Of a DNA stretch of 64,000 nt, positions 26,843 through 36,494 are shown piece by piece. Numbering within the stretch: position 1 is the first letter of the stretch; every line of letters starts with the position of its first letter. Made by a program: the position numbers and the translations under genes. The notes under the pieces are model-generated. The model made no database searches. It saw only the letters and a program-made list of their open reading frames with translations, and had not been told where the DNA came from. The stretch is from Niallia nealsonii. GTDB taxonomy: Bacteria; Bacillota; Bacilli; Bacillales; Cytobacillaceae. The stretch covers positions 186,001 to 250,000 of the forward strand of contig NZ_PISE01000011.1 in the NCBI RefSeq assembly GCF_002835805.1, given 5' to 3'.

Positions 26843-28744
26843 ATGAATAGTAAATACAGGAATATTCTTCGTTATCTAAGTGCTCAAAATGACTGGACTT
26901 CCTCAGCCAAACTTGCCAATACATTAGGCATTTCCAAAAGAAGTGTCAAAACATATATTGCTGATATTAATTCAATGGAATTGGGCTTGATTTCTTCTTC
27001 TAATAAGGGATATCAAGTCGACTTGAAAAAATTAAACTCTTTTTTCGCATCCATGAATAATGCCATTCCTCAATCACAAAAAGAACGAGCCGAATATCTT
27101 CTAAAATGCCTGGTTAATGCAGATAGTCCCCTTAATATTTTCGATTTAAGCGAGGAATTATTTATCAGTGAAGTCACACTAAAAGGAGATTTGAGGAAAG
27201 TCAAAAAAAATTTAGCTGATTATAATTTGGAACTAAAAATTTACGGCGACACGATACAAATTGTTGGCCAAGAAAAAAGCAAACGAAAATTAATGAGCTC
27301 CATCCTCTATAGTGAAACAAATGATAATTTTCTAGATATAGAGAAATTAAAGGCAGCTTTTGAAGGATATGATATCGATTATATTCGTGATGTGATTGCG
27401 GAAATTTTTTCTACTTATCACTATTTTACAAATGATTATTCCCTTACCAATGTTATCCTTCATATCGCCATTGCCATTGATCGAATGAAAAATGGTTTTA
27501 TTTATACGCAACAAGCAGATAGAGAAGCCAATTTAGAAAAGGAATACAAAATTGCCAATGAAATTGCCAAAAGACTTGAAGTTCACTTTGGTGTAAAATA
27601 CTCGGAAGGAGAAATGCTCGACCTTGCTTTCCTTATTTCCAGCAGCGGAACAAGCATCAACTTTATGCATCTGCAGCTATCTGATTTGCAAGATGTCGCA
27701 GGACTGAGGTGCTTAAATCTAGTAAAGCGAATTCTTGAAGATCTAGAGAACAATTATTATATTGTCATTGAAGATGCGGACGTTCTAGTGCGCCTGACAC
27801 TCCATATCAAAAATTTGCTTATGCGTTTGGAAAATAACTTTTCCAGCAAAAATCCGCTGACTGCTGCCATAAAACAAAACTGTCCGTCCATCTATGATTG
27901 TGCTGTCCATGTTTCCTATACCATTAAAGAAGAAACAGGATACACAATTAACGATGATGAAATAGCCTATATTGCCTTTCATTTAGGCTATGCTCTAGAA
28001 ATGCAAAAACAAGCCAATTCCAAAATTACCTGCTCTATCCTTTTTCCTTTTTATTATAATTTCAACGTGCACCTTATGGAAAAGTTAACCCAATATTTCG
28101 GTGAAGATCTTCTCATTCAGCATGTTGTGACAAATGAAAGTGATTTAGACGCTCTAAACAGCGATTTAATCATTTCAGCAGTCCAACTTAATCTAGTGCC
28201 AAAAGTGCCGTTTGTTTTGATTAACCCTTTATTCTCAAATGCCGATAAAAACAAAGTGGCAAATAAGATTAAAGAAATTAAAGAAACAAAGCAAAAAGAA
28301 TTATTTAAAAAAAATCTTGAGGCAATGATGGATGAACAACTTTTTAACATAGATCATTCAGTTAGGACAAAAGAGGAAACGCTTAAAATGATGTGCAAAA
28401 TGATGAACAAAAAAGAATTTGTCGATACTAGTTTCCTTGCAAATGTAATAGAAAGAGAAGCCATGTCCTCCACCGCATTTGGCCGAATCGCCATCCCACA
28501 TGCCATCAAAATGAATGCCAAAAAGACCGGGATGTTTGTCTTCATAAATGACAAAGGCATAAAGTGGAATGATTTAACAGTAAATCTAGTCTTGCTTATA
28601 TCTGTCAGCAAAGATGATCGAAGACTATTCCATGACGTCTTTGATTCACTAGCAGCTATTCTGACCGAAGAAGGAAATGTTTCGCAAATTTTGACTGCAG
28701 GTGATTATCAGGAGTTTGTGGATTTGATTGTGGGATGTTTTTGA
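26843..28744 (+). CDS. licR: PRD-domain transcriptional activator, LicR/BglG type
   Basis: The 633-residue modular regulator has N-terminal DNA-binding domains (SSAKLANTLGISKRSVKTYIADIN and LNIFDLSEELFISEVTLKGDLRKVKKNL), two PRD modules with conserved His residues (SLTNVILHIAIAIDR and DDEIAYIAFHLGYAL), an EIIB-like region (about 400-480) without an obvious phospho-Cys, and a C-terminal EIIA module with its phospho-His in FGRIAIPHAIKM (about residue 553). Such proteins activate their PTS operon when substrate is present and HPr can phosphorylate them. It is divergent from licBCA. Its last about 88 bp recur as a direct repeat 6.6 kb downstream, so the native 3' end may have been altered. Confidence 0.9.
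   Translation: MNSKYRNILRYLSAQNDWTSSAKLANTLGISKRSVKTYIADINSMELGLISSSNKGYQVDLKKLNSFFASMNNAIPQSQKERAEYLLKCLVNADSPLNIFDLSEELFISEVTLKGDLRKVKKNLADYNLELKIYGDTIQIVGQEKSKRKLMSSILYSETNDNFLDIEKLKAAFEGYDIDYIRDVIAEIFSTYHYFTNDYSLTNVILHIAIAIDRMKNGFIYTQQADREANLEKEYKIANEIAKRLEVHFGVKYSEGEMLDLAFLISSSGTSINFMHLQLSDLQDVAGLRCLNLVKRILEDLENNYYIVIEDADVLVRLTLHIKNLLMRLENNFSSKNPLTAAIKQNCPSIYDCAVHVSYTIKEETGYTINDDEIAYIAFHLGYALEMQKQANSKITCSILFPFYYNFNVHLMEKLTQYFGEDLLIQHVVTNESDLDALNSDLIISAVQLNLVPKVPFVLINPLFSNADKNKVANKIKEIKETKQKELFKKNLEAMMDEQLFNIDHSVRTKEETLKMMCKMMNKKEFVDTSFLANVIEREAMSSTAFGRIAIPHAIKMNAKKTGMFVFINDKGIKWNDLTVNLVLLISVSKDDRRLFHDVFDSLAAILTEEGNVSQILTAGDYQEFVDLIVGCF
28643..28729 (+). repeat. Left copy of an about 88-bp direct repeat (3' end of the LicR-type gene)
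   Basis: This segment, from GATTCACTAGCAGC to GTGGATTTG, is nearly identical to 35287-35373, with only a handful of differences over about 85 bases. The two copies are in the same orientation and bracket the transketolase/Ula-PTS cassette. Confidence 0.85.
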
Positions 28745-29124
28745 TGGAAGGAAATATATTTTCTCATAATGTAATAGACTTCTAAGTTAATAGCAGTTTA
28801 GAAATTGGTTAAGGTGCTATTGGATACTAGTTAATCTATCACATGTAAATTTTAGAGGTTGCCATAGCGTGAAAAAGGTGCCTATTAATATTATATTTGT
28901 GCTCTTAGCATGAGTAAAAGGAGCCCTTCTCTCAATACTTTAACTTACTGAGGATAGGCTCCTACCATTACCCACATAGACTTTATCTAGATAAATCTTC
29001 TTCTCGAAAAAGCAATAATTCCTATCTTTTGTTCTCTTGATAGTTCTAACCTTACATTCTTAATTCTATTTTCGACTTATAGGACAATTCACAATCAAAT
29101 ACAGTTATATAAAAAATAATTCGG
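28745..29124. other. Intergenic region with weak hairpin
   Basis: AGGAGCCCTTCTCTCA (about 28919-28934) and TGAGGATAGGCTCCT (28950-28964) can pair imperfectly, a possible terminator for the LicR-type gene. AGGTGCCTATTAAT near 28877 resembles a fragment of the GTGCCTG repeat family. No gene was seen. Confidence 0.4.
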
Positions 29125-31125
29125 TTATTTATTTAATACTCTCTTCATATTCGAAACAATATCTGAAACAGTAAAGTTAAGCTGTTTTGCTAAATCATCT
29201 CCAGGCCCAGATGCTCCAAATTGATCAATACTCATTACTGCCCCTTCTAAACCAACATAATGTTCCCATCCATATTTCGAACCCATTTCAACAGATAGGC
29301 GTTTTGTAAGTTCTTTCGGTAAGATTTTTTCTTTATATGCATCCTCCTGCTTTTCAAATAATTCCCAACTCGGCATACTTACTACGTTAATCTCTATTCC
29401 TTCTGCATGCAAGATATTTTGAGCCTGCAAGGCAAGCTCAACTTCTGCCCCAGTTGCAATAATAATTCCTTCTGCAGTACCATTGGAAGGGGAAATAACG
29501 TAAGCACCTTTTTCAACACCTTCTATTGATGCATTTTCTAAAACCGGAACATCATGACGGCCTAATGAAAGTACAACAGGTGTCTTTTTAGATTCAATGG
29601 CTATCTTCCAGGCAGCCGCGGTTTCATTCGCATCTGCAGGTCTTATCACGATTAAGTTTGGCATGGCACGCAAGGATATTAAATGTTCTATCGGCTGATG
29701 CGTAGGTCCATCTGGTCCAAGTAAAATGCTGTCATGTGTAAAAATGTAGATCATTGGAATTTCCATTAATGCAGAATGGCGAATGGCAGAACGCATGTAG
29801 TCAGCAAAAACCAAAAATGTACCGCAGTACCCTTTCACTCCACCATGAAGGACTAATCCTGTCTCAATGGATGCCATCGCAAATTCTCGAACTCCGTAAT
29901 ATATATTCGGACCTCCATAGTCTCCTTTCTGCATAAAACTTTCTCCATTAATCGTTGTTTTATTCGATGATGCAAGGTCAGCAGAGCCTCCAACTAATAT
30001 TGGATAATCCTTATAAATTCTGTTTAACATTTCACCTGAGGCATTACGTGTTGCTATTTTACCAGGCTTAAACCTCTTTATTGTATCGTCTGAAAGGGTA
30101 AATCCATCAGAAATTGTTTTATCTAATTCTTCAGCAAGCTCAGGATAAGTTTCCTTATAAGCCTTTAGCAGTTGATTCCACTTTTCCTCTTCCTGAATTC
30201 CGTTTTTCTCTATTTCAAAAAAAGAATCTCTTACTTCTGTGGGAACAAAAAAAGGTTCTTTATACTTCCATCCATATGACTGCTTAATCAGTTTGGATTC
30301 TTCCTCCCCTACAGGATTACTATGAATTTTAGCTGTTCCTTGAAGATTAGGAGAACCATAGCCAATCACATTTTTCACTTCGATAAGCGTCGGTTTATCT
30401 GAACAAGCTTGTGCTTCGTCAATGGCCTTTGAAATCTTCTGAAGATCATTTCCATCATTCACATAAAGAACCTGCCATCCCATCGCTTCAAATTTCCCTT
30501 TAACATCCTCCTTGTTGGAAAGATCAACTGCACCATCTGATGTAGTATCATTAGAATCATACAGTACAATTAAACGCCCGAGCCCTAATTGACCTGCAAG
30601 AGAAGCAGCCTCCTGTGCAACACCTTCCATTAGATCCCCGTCACCACAAATCGTGTAAGTATAGTGATCAATAACAGGGAAGTTTTTTTTATTAAATTTT
30701 GCGGATAAATGGGCTTCAGCTAGAGCCATTCCAACAGTAAGAGAAAACCCCTGACCAAGAGGACCTGTAGTAGCTTCAACACCTGGTGTGATATGAACTT
30801 CCGGATGCCCTGGAGTACGAGTATTCAGTTTTCTAAATCCCTTTAAATCTTCGAGTGTTAAGTCGTAACCTGATAAATGCAGCAGTGAATATAGCAAGAT
30901 AGACCCGTGACCAGATGTTAGAACAAACCGATCCCGATTAAACCACTTTGGATTTTTGGGATTATGCTTCATTTTATTTCTCCAAAGTTCGTAAGCCATT
31001 GGAGCAGATCCTAACGGCATACCTAAATGACCGTGATTAGCATTTTCTACACTATCTAAACATAACGTTCTTATTGCATTTACTGACAACTCATCTGTAT
31101 TCATCTTTAAATTAGAAGTTCCCAT
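29125..31125 (-). CDS. tkt: Transketolase, full length
   Basis: This thiamine-diphosphate enzyme (about 666 residues) exchanges two-carbon units between pentose, tetrose and hexose phosphates. It shows the N-terminal TPP module (GHLGMPLGSAPMAYELW, GPLGQGFSLTVGMALAEAHLSAKFN, the GDGDLMEGVAQEAASLAG metal motif), the pyrimidine module (VREFAMASIETGLVLHGG, HDSILLGPDGPTHQPIEHL) and the C-terminal domain (GSKYGWEHYVG). I start at the ATG 9 nt after GGAGG; an upstream in-frame ATG has no such signal. It is the last gene of the Ula-type PTS unit and is probably a second, substrate-specific copy rather than the housekeeping enzyme. Confidence 0.95.
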   Translation of the reverse strand: MGTSNLKMNTDELSVNAIRTLCLDSVENANHGHLGMPLGSAPMAYELWRNKMKHNPKNPKWFNRDRFVLTSGHGSILLYSLLHLSGYDLTLEDLKGFRKLNTRTPGHPEVHITPGVEATTGPLGQGFSLTVGMALAEAHLSAKFNKKNFPVIDHYTYTICGDGDLMEGVAQEAASLAGQLGLGRLIVLYDSNDTTSDGAVDLSNKEDVKGKFEAMGWQVLYVNDGNDLQKISKAIDEAQACSDKPTLIEVKNVIGYGSPNLQGTAKIHSNPVGEEESKLIKQSYGWKYKEPFFVPTEVRDSFFEIEKNGIQEEEKWNQLLKAYKETYPELAEELDKTISDGFTLSDDTIKRFKPGKIATRNASGEMLNRIYKDYPILVGGSADLASSNKTTINGESFMQKGDYGGPNIYYGVREFAMASIETGLVLHGGVKGYCGTFLVFADYMRSAIRHSALMEIPMIYIFTHDSILLGPDGPTHQPIEHLISLRAMPNLIVIRPADANETAAAWKIAIESKKTPVVLSLGRHDVPVLENASIEGVEKGAYVISPSNGTAEGIIIATGAEVELALQAQNILHAEGIEINVVSMPSWELFEKQEDAYKEKILPKELTKRLSVEMGSKYGWEHYVGLEGAVMSIDQFGASGPGDDLAKQLNFTVSDIVSNMKRVLNK

Positions 31126-31163
31126 TTCATATAACCTCCATCTTTTTATACCCATTTATTAAT

Positions 31164-32438
31164 TTAGAAAATAAATTGTAGTAATTTTCCGATATAATAG
31201 ATTAATATTCCAACAATATTAAAATCCGTTTCAGGAAAAGCTGTTCCTTTCAAACCGATATTTTCCATAATCGGATAGATGGTAGCTGGCCCAACTGCAA
31301 TCAATACTCCCACAACAAAAGAACCAACTACAGCACCTTTCCAACCACCCGTGGCATTCCCAAATACTCCTGCTGTCGCTCCTATAAAAAAGTATGGAAC
31401 AGCTACTGGAATAATAACAGCCATGTTGAAGGCACCAAATACGAACATACAAAGCAAACCACCTGCATATGCACTTAAGAAACCAATAACAGTAGCAGTA
31501 GGAGCAAATGGGAAAACAATCGGACAATCTAGTGCAGGCTTTGCATTGGGAATTAATTTCTCAGAAATCCCTACGAATGCGTTTACAATTTCACCTAAAA
31601 GCAAACGAACTCCGGTAATAATTACAAATAATGATGCCGCAAAACTTAGTCCTTGAAATAGAGGATAAACCAACCAATTGACCCCACTAGACAACGCTTC
31701 TACTTCCGTTTTGCCTGCCGCAAATGCAGCAACATAAAAGAATACAATAATAGTTATACTTACTCCTACTACATAATCTTTAAAAATAGATAGCCATCCT
31801 GGAAGATTCAAGTTTTCTGTACTGTCTTCAGGTTTACCAACTTTAGATCCAATCCAACCAGATAACGCATAGCCGACTGTTACATAATGGCCAAGTGCAA
31901 GTTCATCATCTCCAGTTACTTTTCGCATGTAAGGTTGGCAAATTGCTGGAAATACAGCAGCACATATCCCAAGAATAATACCGCCAAGAATAACAATTAC
32001 CATATTGCTTAATCCTAAAGCCTTCATCATAACAGTTAATAAGGCGGCCAAATAAAGATTATGCTGTCCTGTTAAGAAGATATATTTAAGTGGAGTAAAT
32101 CTGGCTACAACCAAATTCATTACAAAACCTAAGACCATTACTAATGAAACAGTTGTTCCAAATTTTTGTTGGGCCAATGCGGTTACTGCTTCTGCTAATG
32201 GCAGTACACCATCTAGCCCAAAACCAGCAGCAAATAAATCTTGAAAACTAGTTAGTGCTACAACTGCCGCTCCAGAACCAACACCAAATACTAGGAAGCC
32301 AACAATAGTCTTTAAAGTACCGGAAATGATATTTTCCGTTGTTTGTCTTTGTAAAACTAAACCAATAAACGCCATAAGACCAACTAATATCGCAGCAGAA
32401 CTTAATAAATCAAACACAATCACTTTGACGAAATCCAT
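31164..32438 (-). CDS. ulaA: PTS ascorbate (UlaA/SgaT)-type EIIC
   Basis: The 424-residue protein has about eleven membrane helices and the SgaT/UlaA family pattern: FVKVIVFDLLSSAAILVGLMAFIGLVLQ, GTLKTIVGFLVFGVGSGAAVVAL, ARFTPLKYIFLTGQHNLYLAALLTVMM and GHYVTVGYALSGWIGSKVG. UlaA imports L-ascorbate; relatives transport other substrates. The linked transketolase points to a pentose-phosphate-type intermediate, consistent either with ascorbate (which leads to xylulose 5-P) or with another ketose. None of the UlaD, E, F or G enzymes is present here, so ascorbate is not secure. Confidence 0.9.
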   Translation of the reverse strand: MDFVKVIVFDLLSSAAILVGLMAFIGLVLQRQTTENIISGTLKTIVGFLVFGVGSGAAVVALTSFQDLFAAGFGLDGVLPLAEAVTALAQQKFGTTVSLVMVLGFVMNLVVARFTPLKYIFLTGQHNLYLAALLTVMMKALGLSNMVIVILGGIILGICAAVFPAICQPYMRKVTGDDELALGHYVTVGYALSGWIGSKVGKPEDSTENLNLPGWLSIFKDYVVGVSITIIVFFYVAAFAAGKTEVEALSSGVNWLVYPLFQGLSFAASLFVIITGVRLLLGEIVNAFVGISEKLIPNAKPALDCPIVFPFAPTATVIGFLSAYAGGLLCMFVFGAFNMAVIIPVAVPYFFIGATAGVFGNATGGWKGAVVGSFVVGVLIAVGPATIYPIMENIGLKGTAFPETDFNIVGILIYYIGKLLQFIF

Positions 32439-32529
32439 GTATTTTTGCTCCTTCCATGAAATAAATTTGCTTTAATCAGTCTATTTAAATGTTCGACAAG
32501 CATATGTTTGAAAGTTTCCTAGATTAAAT

Positions 32530-32808
32530 TTAATTAGAGTCTGCTAAAAATTTTTCTAGTTTTTCTTTGATTTCCTTTTTATCCATTAGATTTTGAATCC
32601 CAATAATGTACTTAACTTTATTTTTTAAATCTGGAACCAAATCTGCCATAGTAATAAGAAGGTCACCTTTAAATTGTCCAACGGCATCTATCGTGTTATG
32701 TTCTGCTTTAATAGGAAATTTATTTTCTCTAATAACTTGATCCACTTTAATTTTTAGCATCATACTTGAACCCATACCTGTACGACAGGCAATTAATGCT
32801 GTTTTCAT
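32530..32808 (-). CDS. ulaB: PTS ascorbate-type EIIB (UlaB/SgaB)
   Basis: The 92-residue IIB domain protein carries its phospho-Cys in ALIACRTGMGSSMMLKIK (Cys8). Its ATG overlaps the TGA stop of the upstream regulator gene (ATGA), indicating translational coupling. It should accept phosphate from an EIIA. No free-standing IIA gene exists in the cluster, so the C-terminal IIA domain of the coupled regulator is the likely donor. Confidence 0.9.
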   Translation of the reverse strand: MKTALIACRTGMGSSMMLKIKVDQVIRENKFPIKAEHNTIDAVGQFKGDLLITMADLVPDLKNKVKYIIGIQNLMDKKEIKEKLEKFLADSN

Positions 32809-34889
32809 TTTAATTCCCCCCGTTTTTCATACTCTAAAATAAATTCATACACTTCTTTTGAATTTTTTGCTTCATCCAGCTTTTTATAGAATTTTTCATA
32901 CTCTAATAATTCCACTAATTCTGCCATGGCCACTAAATGTGTTTCATTATCTATCGCACTTAAGCAAAAAACATATTTAACAGGATCATTGCCGCTATTT
33001 CCAAAATTTATTGGATTCTTTAATTTTGTCATGCTGATTCCAATCTCTCTGGAACCAGATTCTGGCCTTGCATGGGGCAATGCAACATGTTGAGCAATAA
33101 CTATATATGGGCCCGACTCACTTGCTGTATCAATCATTGCCTGTATATATTCTAAGGAAACCTTTCCTTCCTTAACTAAGGGCTGCCCTGACTTTCGAAT
33201 GGCGTCTTGCCAATCTGTTGCTTCGACATCCAATTGAATTAAATATTCATTCGTAATATCACTTAACACGGGTTCAATCACTTCCTGTAAGTCTATTTTA
33301 TTAGTAGTAAACAGCTCAACGAGACTATTCTCTAAACTGGCTCTATCTGTAACGTCTGCATATGATTCTATAATACTCATGATCCGATGAATGGAAGGTT
33401 GATTGAATACTGGGTTTCCTAATTGAGCGTATACATTTCGTACAACATTATACTTCTCTAAGCTGGTCATAATAGGATTTACAATTACGAGTGGCGTTTT
33501 TTTAATAATGAGTCTTGTTGATGGTACAGTTGAAAACAATATATCAATTTTTGTTTGAACTGTTTCTAACTGTTCAATTTCTATAGGAGGCAAAAATTCT
33601 ATCTCTGGAAATATATTTCGAAGTTCTTTATATAAAATAGCTGAAGTCCCTACTCCATTAGGGCACACAATGAGTGCAACCTTTTTTTCCGTATATTCTT
33701 CATTAGTACTGCTGATTATTGATGCAAAATGAATAGTTAAATAGGCAATTTCTTCACTAGGAATTTCATTTTCAAAAGCAGAAGCAAAAGGTTTCAACGT
33801 TTCCTTAACTAGTTTATAAAGCTCCTTATATTCTTTTTTTATCTTATGCATCATCGGATTTACTATTGGTAATTTAAATAGCATGCGGTAGTATGCTGGT
33901 CTAAAATGCATATAAAGCTGCGCAATTACTTGTTGGGGCTCCATAAATCGAATACCCGCAAGATTTTCAAAACGATCGATAATTCCTTTCACTAAGTCTA
34001 ATAAAGTCGTCCTATCACTTGTTAAATGATTTAAGTTGCCTACAGACAACCCTAATATATATGCACTTAAATATACCTTTTCTTCAGGAAAACCAATGTT
34101 AAAGTCCCTTAATAAATCCTCTGCAAAATTATATTCTATTGTTTTCTTAAAAATAGACTTATTTTGCTCCTTTATTAAAACCTGATTTGAATTTTTAATT
34201 CTTGTATGAATGTAGATAAAACTATAAACAAATTCATGCATCTTATTCTCCACAAATTTGATGGACCATTTTTCTAAATTATCCTTCACAATAAGCTGAA
34301 GTTTTTTCCCTTCTATTAGATGGTTTTTTGCATTGTACCAGTCTAGAAGCTTCGAACCATTAGAATTCGATAATAACTCCATAACAAAATGCATCATGCA
34401 GAAACGAAGCATTTGTTCATCACCATAAAGAGAATAACCCTTTTGACGGTTATAAATGATGCGAATATTAGATTTTATAAGGATTTGCTCTAAATTCTTA
34501 ATATCTTTTAACACTGTACTTTTACTGATGTTAAGAAAATAAATAAAATGATTCAAAGAAAGATATTCTTGGTTACTAAAAAGTTGGAGATAAATAAATA
34601 CCATTCTCTCTTTATCCCCAAATGAATAGGCAGAACTTGCTTTCTCACCTCCTTTTTCTAATATTTGCTCAATAATATACAGCTTTGTTTCAGCTGGTAC
34701 CGCGATTCCCTTTCTCCTTAATTTTTCAATCTTAGGATATTGACGTTCTGATAGCCATTCATTAATTTTTACTAAATCGTAATCAATTTGACGTCTTGTT
34801 AATTCCGTTCTGTTTTGAATTTCTTCCATTGTAATCAAGTCAGATTTTATTAGTAATTCTAATAACGTAAGGCTCCTTTGCTCCAGCAC
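32805..34889 (-). CDS. BglG-family PRD regulator with fused EIIB-like and EIIA (Fru/Asc) domains
   Basis: The 694-residue protein has an N-terminal winged helix (ITMEEIQNRTELTRRQIDYDLVKINEWL), a second helix-turn-helix (LSLNHFIYFLNISKSTVLKDIKNLEQ), two PRDs (including SEEIAYLTIHFASII), a GatB-like EIIB with a Cys loop (LIVCPNGVGTSAILYKELR, near residue 410) and a C-terminal EIIA with the active His in AQHVALPHARPESG (near residue 600). It is the first gene of the PTS-transketolase operon and is translationally coupled to ulaB. It probably both regulates the operon and serves as its IIA. A near-perfect cre site lies about 30 bp upstream of its start. Confidence 0.9.
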   Translation of the reverse strand: MLEQRSLTLLELLIKSDLITMEEIQNRTELTRRQIDYDLVKINEWLSERQYPKIEKLRRKGIAVPAETKLYIIEQILEKGGEKASSAYSFGDKERMVFIYLQLFSNQEYLSLNHFIYFLNISKSTVLKDIKNLEQILIKSNIRIIYNRQKGYSLYGDEQMLRFCMMHFVMELLSNSNGSKLLDWYNAKNHLIEGKKLQLIVKDNLEKWSIKFVENKMHEFVYSFIYIHTRIKNSNQVLIKEQNKSIFKKTIEYNFAEDLLRDFNIGFPEEKVYLSAYILGLSVGNLNHLTSDRTTLLDLVKGIIDRFENLAGIRFMEPQQVIAQLYMHFRPAYYRMLFKLPIVNPMMHKIKKEYKELYKLVKETLKPFASAFENEIPSEEIAYLTIHFASIISSTNEEYTEKKVALIVCPNGVGTSAILYKELRNIFPEIEFLPPIEIEQLETVQTKIDILFSTVPSTRLIIKKTPLVIVNPIMTSLEKYNVVRNVYAQLGNPVFNQPSIHRIMSIIESYADVTDRASLENSLVELFTTNKIDLQEVIEPVLSDITNEYLIQLDVEATDWQDAIRKSGQPLVKEGKVSLEYIQAMIDTASESGPYIVIAQHVALPHARPESGSREIGISMTKLKNPINFGNSGNDPVKYVFCLSAIDNETHLVAMAELVELLEYEKFYKKLDEAKNSKEVYEFILEYEKRGELK

Positions 34890-35286
34890 TTCTAATTACC
34901 TCCTACACAAATCATAAAATGAAAACGGATACAAAACAATGATGGTTGAGGTTATAAAATGTAAATACTATTTACACTGAAAAAATTTTTCAATCCATGA
35001 TTGTTTTTATCTAGAGTCAACCTCTGACCTTTTCTTCAGATAAATTCAGTACTACGGTATGTATGCACCCCTTTCTCTTTAACTGATTCATTAACAAATA
35101 TATGAAAGAAATCTATCAATATGTTTTGATAGAACCTATTTTCTTTTGCCATAAAATCTATAATCTTTTTGAATTAGGCTGCTTAAGCTGCTCTCTAGCG
35201 TTCACTAATAACCAATGATAAAATGCCAGAAACATACAGTTCATGACTCTCCCTGAGTCTCTTCAACTATCCCTACTTTTTTTAAT
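34890..35286. other. Promoter region and unassigned DNA between the PRD regulator and the right repeat
   Basis: Apart from the cre site at 34920-34933, these bases show no ORF or RNA I recognise. Confidence 0.5.
34920..34933. promoter_or_regulatory. Catabolite-responsive element (cre) upstream of the Ula-type PTS operon
   Basis: TGAAAACGGATACA fits the CcpA consensus WTGNNANCGNNWNCA at every fixed position, including the preceding A. It lies 30 bp upstream of the regulator start codon, in the promoter region, so carbon catabolite repression is expected. Confidence 0.6.
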
Positions 35287-35393
35287 GATTTTCACTCGCA
35301 GCTATTCTGACCGAAGAAGGAAATGTTTCGCAAATTATGACTACGGGTGATTATCAGGAGTTTGTGGATTTGCTTGAAATAAAAATATCCTAG
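35287..35393 (+). pseudogene. Truncated 3' copy of the LicR-type regulator gene (right direct repeat)
   Basis: The frame reads AAILTEEGNVSQIMTTGDYQEFVDLLEIKIS then TAG (35391-35393). The first 27 residues match the C-terminus of the LicR-type regulator (AAILTEEGNVSQILTAGDYQEFVDLIVGCF) almost perfectly, while the last few residues differ. It has no start or upstream coding sequence. The different end may be the original 3' end of the gene. Confidence 0.85.
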
Positions 35394-35460
35394 GCTTATA
35401 TTGAAAATAAAGTATATGATGCATACAATCTAGACAAGTGAGGATAAAGGAGCTACAGCC

Positions 35461-36489
35461 ATGTATGAATTAACGCATCGTCAGGCCCAAAATATTGTGG
35501 ATAAAATGATGAAGGATATTCCTTATAATATTAATATTATGGATAAAGCAGGCATTATTATCGGAAGTGGAAATAAAAAAAGGATTGGTACGCTCCACCC
35601 TGGTGCGGTAGCTGCCATAAAACAAAAGAAAATAGTAGAAATCAAAAAGGATGAAAATTTCGTAAAGAAGGGCATTAATTTACCAATCGAATTGAACGGC
35701 TTCATTGTCGGAGTGATAGGAATCAGTGGAGAGGTTAAGGAAACCAGTCCCTTCGGAAAACTTGTTAAATCAGCTGTTATTTTGTTAATCGAACAAAGCG
35801 TTGCATTAGAAAAAGAGAATTTAGAAAAAAACTTAAAACAGAAGTTTTTTAACTTAATTACAGAATCGGGTACTGCATACACAAAAGAACTAATGGACCA
35901 GGCATTAACTTATGGCATTCAGTTAAATAAACCTTGCCAAATTGTATACGCGGAATTTTCTACTGAAATTGCTGAGGGTACCATTAAAAATTTCCCTTTC
36001 TTTAAAACATCTAATCATTCGCTTTGCATGGTAATTCAAGAGCCAAACAAGGTTGAAACTCTGCAAAAGCAAATTAGAAATAATTTTCCAGATACCTTCA
36101 TTTCCATCAGCAAAATAAATGATAAAATTTCTGACGGATTTTCACAGACCAAATCAGCCATGCGTGTACTAAAAGGTGTTTTTTTTAATAAAAAAGTCAT
36201 TTCCTATGCAGAATGTGAATTTATTGCCGGTCTATCTGAACTGCAAAGGAATGATGCAAAAGTAGAACATCTAGCCCATTTGCTTGAAAAAAATGATGAA
36301 TTAATAAAAACCCTCCAAGTTTATCTCAACTGTAACCTGAATATTAACGAAACGGCCAGCCAGCTTATTATCCATAGGAATACACTGAACTACAGACTAA
36401 ACAGGATTTATAAAATGACAGGAAAAAATCCCAAAAATATATTAGAACTCGTGGAATTGATCTTTATGTTGATTAATCGGATAAAGTGA
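35461..36489 (+). CDS. CdaR family sugar-diacid regulator
   Basis: The 342-residue protein combines an N-terminal sugar-diacid recognition domain (LTHRQAQNIVDKMMKDIPYNINIMDKAGIIIGSGNKKRIGTLHPGA and INLPIELNGFIVGVIGISGE) with a C-terminal PucR-type helix-turn-helix (LIKTLQVYLNCNLNINETASQLIIHRNTLNYRLNRIYKMTG). E. coli CdaR activates glucarate, galactarate and glycerate genes. The convergent gene encodes glycerate kinase, a classical member of that regulon, so it likely controls it. AAAGGAG lies upstream of the ATG. Confidence 0.93.
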   Translation: MYELTHRQAQNIVDKMMKDIPYNINIMDKAGIIIGSGNKKRIGTLHPGAVAAIKQKKIVEIKKDENFVKKGINLPIELNGFIVGVIGISGEVKETSPFGKLVKSAVILLIEQSVALEKENLEKNLKQKFFNLITESGTAYTKELMDQALTYGIQLNKPCQIVYAEFSTEIAEGTIKNFPFFKTSNHSLCMVIQEPNKVETLQKQIRNNFPDTFISISKINDKISDGFSQTKSAMRVLKGVFFNKKVISYAECEFIAGLSELQRNDAKVEHLAHLLEKNDELIKTLQVYLNCNLNINETASQLIIHRNTLNYRLNRIYKMTGKNPKNILELVELIFMLINRIK

Positions 36490-36494
36490 GACTT

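Noticed and set aside
28745-35286. Classical transposon or integrative element for the PTS-transketolase cassette
   Set aside because: No transposase, integrase, tRNA target or terminal inverted repeats were found; only the direct repeats of the regulator end support insertion.
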